A stretch of DNA of 64,000 nucleotides from Asticcacaulis sp. ZE23SCel15 (GTDB lineage: Bacteria > Pseudomonadota > Alphaproteobacteria > Caulobacterales > Caulobacteraceae), in NCBI RefSeq assembly GCF_030505395.1, contig NZ_CP130044.1, positions 1,349,001 through 1,413,000 on the forward strand, in the 5' to 3' direction. Below the pieces are notes generated by a model. That model had not been told where the DNA came from, did no database searches, and saw nothing but the letters and a program-made list of their open reading frames with translations. Below are positions 60,469 to 64,000 of the stretch, piece by piece. Made by a program: the position numbers and the translations under genes. Every line of letters begins with the position of its first letter. The first letter of the stretch is position 1.

Positions 60469-61961
60469 ACCGGCTTACGCTTCAAAATCCGGTTAAGTAT
60501 CGGCTGGGCCTGAGTTATGATCGGTGCGACCAGCGATCTGCCGAAAATCAGAATACCGGACACATAGATCACCGCCCCGATAAAGCAGCCGGTTATGACC
60601 ACAAACAGAGCGTTGTCATAGATGCCGAACAGAACCTGGCGCAGGCTCCACACCACCGCTGCCATAACCAGCGCGACCAGCAACGGCACCAAGGGCTTAC
60701 TGAGCGCCGTCAGCACCGGAATGTCGACAAAGCGCTTAAGCTGATACTGCTGGTACGGCAGGGTCAGATAGCTTCTGAGGGCATAGGCGGCGGCAATGCC
60801 GACCAGACCCCACGGCAGGGCCAGCCAGGTGAATAGTATGGTCAGGGCCAGTTGCAGGGCCGCTACCTTGGTGATAGCGCCCGGCTTATTGACGGCGGCC
60901 AGCATACCCGGCGATATGTAGTTAAACACAAACGGCACGATCATCAGGGCCAGCACCTGCGAGATCTTGCCGGTACCCGCCCATTGCTCCGAGAATATGA
61001 CCTTGATGATTTCTTCGGCCAGCGCCGCATAGCCCAGGAGTAGCGGCAGCACCAAAAGCCCCACTATGCTGATCATGCGGTAATAGGCCGCTTTCAATTT
61101 TTCAGGCTCATGCTGCAATTTCGAGAAGGTCAGCATGGAGACGCTTCCGATGGGGGCCAGAGCCAGTTGGCCGATCAGTTCGTACATGCGCCACGCGATG
61201 CGGTACCGACCAACCTCGGCCTGACCATAGGTGCGCGAAATAAGAATATCGCCAACGCGTCCCATCAACAGCCACAAAAGCTGATTGAAGGTTGTGCTGA
61301 AACTGAAGCTGGCGATCTGGCGTAGCATCGAGGGCGAGAACCGCACTTTCGGCACCCAGCGCGAGGCCACCCAGGCCATGATGACGCCGAGTACAGCCCC
61401 GACCCACGCCTGCACGACCAGCGACCACACCCCCAGCCCCATAAGGGCGGCGGTAATCCCTGAGATTCCGGAGACTATGCTGGCGATGGCGGCCTGAATC
61501 GCAAACAACTTATGCTTATATTCACGCGTCAGGCGGGCCCCATGAATGCCGGCCAGTGACGATATCGGCAGGGTCAGGGCCAGCGCCTGAAGGATATGGG
61601 TGACGTTGGTGTTATGGATCATTTGGGCATAAAAAGGGGCCGCGATGATGACGATGGTCGCCACAATGGTGCTCAGGCCAAAATTGGCCCAGAAGGCTGT
61701 GTCGGCCATTTCTTCTTCGAGAACATGCTGGCGTATGATCGCATCTCCCAGACCGGCGCTGGCGAAAATGCGGCTGACATCGAGGAAAAGGGCAGCCAGT
61801 GCAAACAGGCCAAAATCTGAGGGGCCCAATATCCGCGCCAGACAGACGAAGATGACAAAGGTCGCCCCCGTGGACCACAGCACCCGTAAGACCGACCATA
61901 GAATGGAGGTGGTCGTGCGCTGTTTCAGATCCTGATAACCGTCAGCCTCGGTCTTACTCAT
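60465..61961 (-). CDS. Lipopolysaccharide/exopolysaccharide flippase (Wzx family)
   Basis: A 498-residue membrane protein with about fourteen hydrophobic helices, characteristic of MOP-superfamily flippases. The opening LWSVLRVLWSTGATFVIFVCLARILGPSDFGLFALA is typical of PST/Wzx proteins, as is the segment with ISRTYGQAEVGRYRIAWRMYELIGQLALAPIGSVSMLTFSKLQ. It would flip undecaprenyl-linked repeat units across the inner membrane, feeding the Wzy-like polymerase and the Wza/Wzc export system. It is transcribed leftward and convergent with the GT2 before it. Confidence 0.9.
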   Translation of the reverse strand: MSKTEADGYQDLKQRTTTSILWSVLRVLWSTGATFVIFVCLARILGPSDFGLFALAALFLDVSRIFASAGLGDAIIRQHVLEEEMADTAFWANFGLSTIVATIVIIAAPFYAQMIHNTNVTHILQALALTLPISSLAGIHGARLTREYKHKLFAIQAAIASIVSGISGITAALMGLGVWSLVVQAWVGAVLGVIMAWVASRWVPKVRFSPSMLRQIASFSFSTTFNQLLWLLMGRVGDILISRTYGQAEVGRYRIAWRMYELIGQLALAPIGSVSMLTFSKLQHEPEKLKAAYYRMISIVGLLVLPLLLGYAALAEEIIKVIFSEQWAGTGKISQVLALMIVPFVFNYISPGMLAAVNKPGAITKVAALQLALTILFTWLALPWGLVGIAAAYALRSYLTLPYQQYQLKRFVDIPVLTALSKPLVPLLVALVMAAVVWSLRQVLFGIYDNALFVVITGCFIGAVIYVSGILIFGRSLVAPIITQAQPILNRILKRKPV

Positions 61962-62326
61962 ATTAAAGGCTCATAACTAATTAAGGTGATACATGGGGGC
62001 GCTGCGTACCGGAATGTTCCGGCGGCAACTTAAACGCAGATAATTGAAAACTATGTAAAATGTGGCTGTAACGCTTGAAATGTCCGCCGACAGGCTGGGG
62101 CGACGTTATAGTGTTCGCAGGCTTTGTGCAATTTGAATGATCGTTTTGTTTGCGTTGCACAACCGCTTGCCAAGGGCTGAGAAAAATGGTCTTTTAAGCC
62201 CACATTCTGACGCAGGGTTTATCGGCTCTGCGGCGTCATTTAATTTTAAACGATTAGTATCGTTATTACCTTTGGCTTTATTACCTCTGGCCATGATTGT
62301 CCGTGGCTTCATAATGGGCACGTTTT
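61962..62326. promoter_or_regulatory. Divergent region between flippase and GT2 genes
   Basis: A 365-base region with no supported gene. Short open frames on both strands (62106-62321 minus; 62137-62415 plus) have no family features, and the second would overlap the following gene. The region is more A+T-rich around 62200-62280 and should contain the two outward promoters. Confidence 0.5.
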
Positions 62327-63286
62327 ATGTTCATCAGCGTTATTATGTGTACCCGCAATCGCGCCGAACAGTTGCGGCGCGTGCTGGAGACAGCGGCGGC
62401 CATGACCGTCCCTGACGGGTTAGACTGGGAAATGGTGCTGATCGATAATGGCAGTTCCGATCACACGCCGGATGTTGTCCAAAGCTTTTCTGACCGGATT
62501 CCGATCCGCTATGTGCTGGAGCCGAAGGCCGGTTTGTCCAATGCCCGCAACCGCGGTGTGGCGGAGGCCACGGGTGAGTATATCTGCTGGACCGATGATG
62601 ATGTGCTGATCGATCCGAACTGGCTGGCGGCCTATGCGCAAGCTTTTGCGCAAAACCCGCAGGCCAGCGTCTTTGGCGGGGTGATTGAACCCGTGCCGGA
62701 AACCGAGTTGCCAGCGTGGTGGCACGAACATGCCGACGGTTTATTGAATGTATTGGCTGCCCGTGATTTCGGGCCGGACGTGCGTCCGCTGTCACTCGAA
62801 GGCCATATACTGCCATATGGTGCCAACTATGCCCTGCGCGGCGAAGCGCAGCGCAAATATCTCTACGATCCGGGGCTTGGGGTTGGGCCGCACCATAAAC
62901 GTCTGGGCGAAGAAACCGCCGTCATCCGCGCGATTATGCGTGACGGCAGTGGTGTGTGGGTGCCCGGTGCGCGGGTGCGGCACATGATCCCGGCGGCGCG
63001 CCTGACCTATGACTATGTGGGGGTTTATTATCGCTCGGTCGGGGAAACCTGGGCTTATCTGGCGCATCATGGCCGCGAGAATTTCATCGATCCTGCGCCG
63101 GTTACAGGTGTGCGCATTGGAAATGTGCCGGTGTGGGTGCTGAAACGACGGCTGCGGCACTGGCTGGGCTATAAGGTCAGGGCTATGTCCGGCAATATCG
63201 GCAGTTCGTTGTGGCACTGGCGCAAGTACAGCTATTTTTCAGGTGCTGCGGATTTCTGGCGCCGTGAAAAAAGGCCCGCCGCATGA
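62327..63286 (+). CDS. GT2 glycosyltransferase
   Basis: A 319-residue family 2 transferase: FISVIMCTRNRAEQLRRVLET, VLIDNGSSDHTPDV, GLSNARNRGVAEATGEYICWTDDDVLID (DxD motif) and LGEETAVIRAIMRDGSGVWVPGARVRHMIP, in which EE replaces the usual ED motif. The C-terminus is basic and aromatic (VWVLKRRLRHWLGYKVRAMSG). The ATG at 62327 is used. The stop overlaps the ATG of the next gene by four bases. Donor sugar unknown. Confidence 0.88.
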   Translation: MFISVIMCTRNRAEQLRRVLETAAAMTVPDGLDWEMVLIDNGSSDHTPDVVQSFSDRIPIRYVLEPKAGLSNARNRGVAEATGEYICWTDDDVLIDPNWLAAYAQAFAQNPQASVFGGVIEPVPETELPAWWHEHADGLLNVLAARDFGPDVRPLSLEGHILPYGANYALRGEAQRKYLYDPGLGVGPHHKRLGEETAVIRAIMRDGSGVWVPGARVRHMIPAARLTYDYVGVYYRSVGETWAYLAHHGRENFIDPAPVTGVRIGNVPVWVLKRRLRHWLGYKVRAMSGNIGSSLWHWRKYSYFSGAADFWRREKRPAA

Positions 63287-64000
63287 TTACCATCGGCGTT
63301 GTCATCCCGTTTTATCAGCGGGAAAAAGGCATACTCAGCAAGGCCTTAGAGTTTGTGGCCGCGCAGGTCCTGCCGGAAGGTGTCCGCCTCATCGTCGTGG
63401 TGGTCGATGACAGTTCGCCTTTGCCAGCGCAGGAAGCTCTCGAAGGCGTCACCCTCCCGCTCCCGCACCAGTTGGTCACGATCCGGCAGGCCAATGGCGG
63501 GCCGGGCGGAGCGCGCAATGGCGGGCTTGATTATCTTGATCCGGCTGAGGTCGATTACGTGGCCTTTTTGGATTCCGACGATACCTGGTCGCCCGATCAT
63601 ATTGCCGAAGCGCTCAAGGTGCTCAAAGGCGGGGCCGACTTCTACTTTGCCAATTGTGGCTTTAACGATGTCGATTCCTTCAGCCACTGGAATTACATCA
63701 AGGATCGCCATGGCACATTTGGAGCTTACGCGCCTGAGTTTGGCGAACTGACGGCGGTTGAGGCCGTCAGCGCCATCGTCGATGAGTGCCTGCCCCATGC
63801 CTCTCAGGTCGTTTATGATTTCCGCCGTCACAGCCGGGTGCGCTTTGATGCGACCTTTCGTCAGGCCTGCGAAGACCGGTTGTTTTTCATGGATCTCAGC
63901 CGCGAATGTGACCGCATCGTCTATACGACCCGGCTGATGGGCCAGCGCGGCAAAGGGGTGTCGATCTATGATGAGACTCTGGCGTGGGGCTCACCCAACG
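63283..64000 (+). CDS. GT2 glycosyltransferase, 5' part only
   Basis: The last gene runs off the right edge; 239 codons are visible. It is a family 2 transferase: ITIGVVIPFYQREKGILSKAL, VVVDDSSP, ANGGPGGARNGGLDYLDPAEVDYVAFLDSDDTW (DxD motif in LDSDD), and FRQACEDRLFFMDLSRE (ED acceptor motif). It is translationally coupled to the preceding GT2 by an ATGA overlap. Only its 5' part is seen, so total length is unknown. Confidence 0.85.
   Translation, partial: MITIGVVIPFYQREKGILSKALEFVAAQVLPEGVRLIVVVVDDSSPLPAQEALEGVTLPLPHQLVTIRQANGGPGGARNGGLDYLDPAEVDYVAFLDSDDTWSPDHIAEALKVLKGGADFYFANCGFNDVDSFSHWNYIKDRHGTFGAYAPEFGELTAVEAVSAIVDECLPHASQVVYDFRRHSRVRFDATFRQACEDRLFFMDLSRECDRIVYTTRLMGQRGKGVSIYDETLAWGSPN

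Noticed and set aside
62106-62321. Small minus-strand gene in the flippase/GT2 gap
   Set aside because: A 71-codon frame without a ribosome-binding site or family features.

Overview
The window looks like chromosomal DNA of an alphaproteobacterium, most likely a stalked Caulobacterales member (Caulobacter/Asticcacaulis-like). This rests on the compact order lptC-lptA-lptB-rpoN-hpf-ptsN, a type I exporter beside dTDP-rhamnose genes (as with rsaDE in Caulobacter), short palindromic G+C-rich intergenic repeats, and frequent GTG/TTG starts. The genus is inference. I saw no rRNA, tRNA, CRISPR array, IS element or phage gene.

Left part (1-17 kb): a dTDP-L-rhamnose operon (rfbC-rfbB-rfbD, running off the left edge), rimO, a two-gene type I secretion unit (HlyD-type adaptor plus ABC exporter), small conserved or hypothetical genes (alpha/beta hydrolase, Hsp20), a patch of dispersed palindromic repeats (8.5-9.6 kb), then the housekeeping run ptsN, hpf, rpoN, lptB, lptA, lptC and a short RNase D, followed by a secreted GH5_8-type mannanase.

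Sugar nucleotide block (17-25.5 kb): AGE-family isomerase, manC, manB and galU read leftward as one probable operon (GDP-mannose and UDP-glucose). galE, UDP-glucuronate decarboxylase and ugd supply UDP-galactose, UDP-xylose and UDP-glucuronate.

Exopolysaccharide block (25.9-44.5 kb): two near-identical Wza-type export proteins, three Wzc-type BY-kinases/co-polymerases, a BBP2-type outer-membrane barrel, an ExoY-like initiating sugar-phosphate transferase, a Wzy-like polymerase, an ExoA-like GT2, two GT4 glycosyltransferases and two VanZ-like proteins. It looks like a Wzx/Wzy capsule or holdfast-type export system with a duplicated export/kinase module.

Lasso-peptide cluster (44.6-51.4 kb): a complete split-B lasso peptide locus embedded in the polysaccharide region. 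It holds a 48-residue precursor, a terminator hairpin, a PqqD-like leader-binding protein, a transglutaminase-like leader peptidase, an asparagine-synthetase-like cyclase, an HPr-kinase-like tailoring kinase and an ABC exporter, with a divergent nucleotidyltransferase of the type found in phosphorylated lasso clusters. The precursor ends in Ser, as expected for C-terminal phosphorylation, but its core does not fit the usual Gly1/8-9-residue ring rule cleanly. This is the most interesting system in the window.

Right part (51.6-64 kb): glycosyltransferases and a nonulosonic (sialic-type) acid module: IMPase-family phosphatase, a sialic acid synthase with an unusual N-terminal glycosyltransferase/DUF115-like domain, a CMP-sugar synthetase, a hexapeptide acetyltransferase and a sialyltransferase-like protein carrying EDG, HP and SST motifs. 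A Wzx flippase and more GT2 genes follow, the last running off the right edge.
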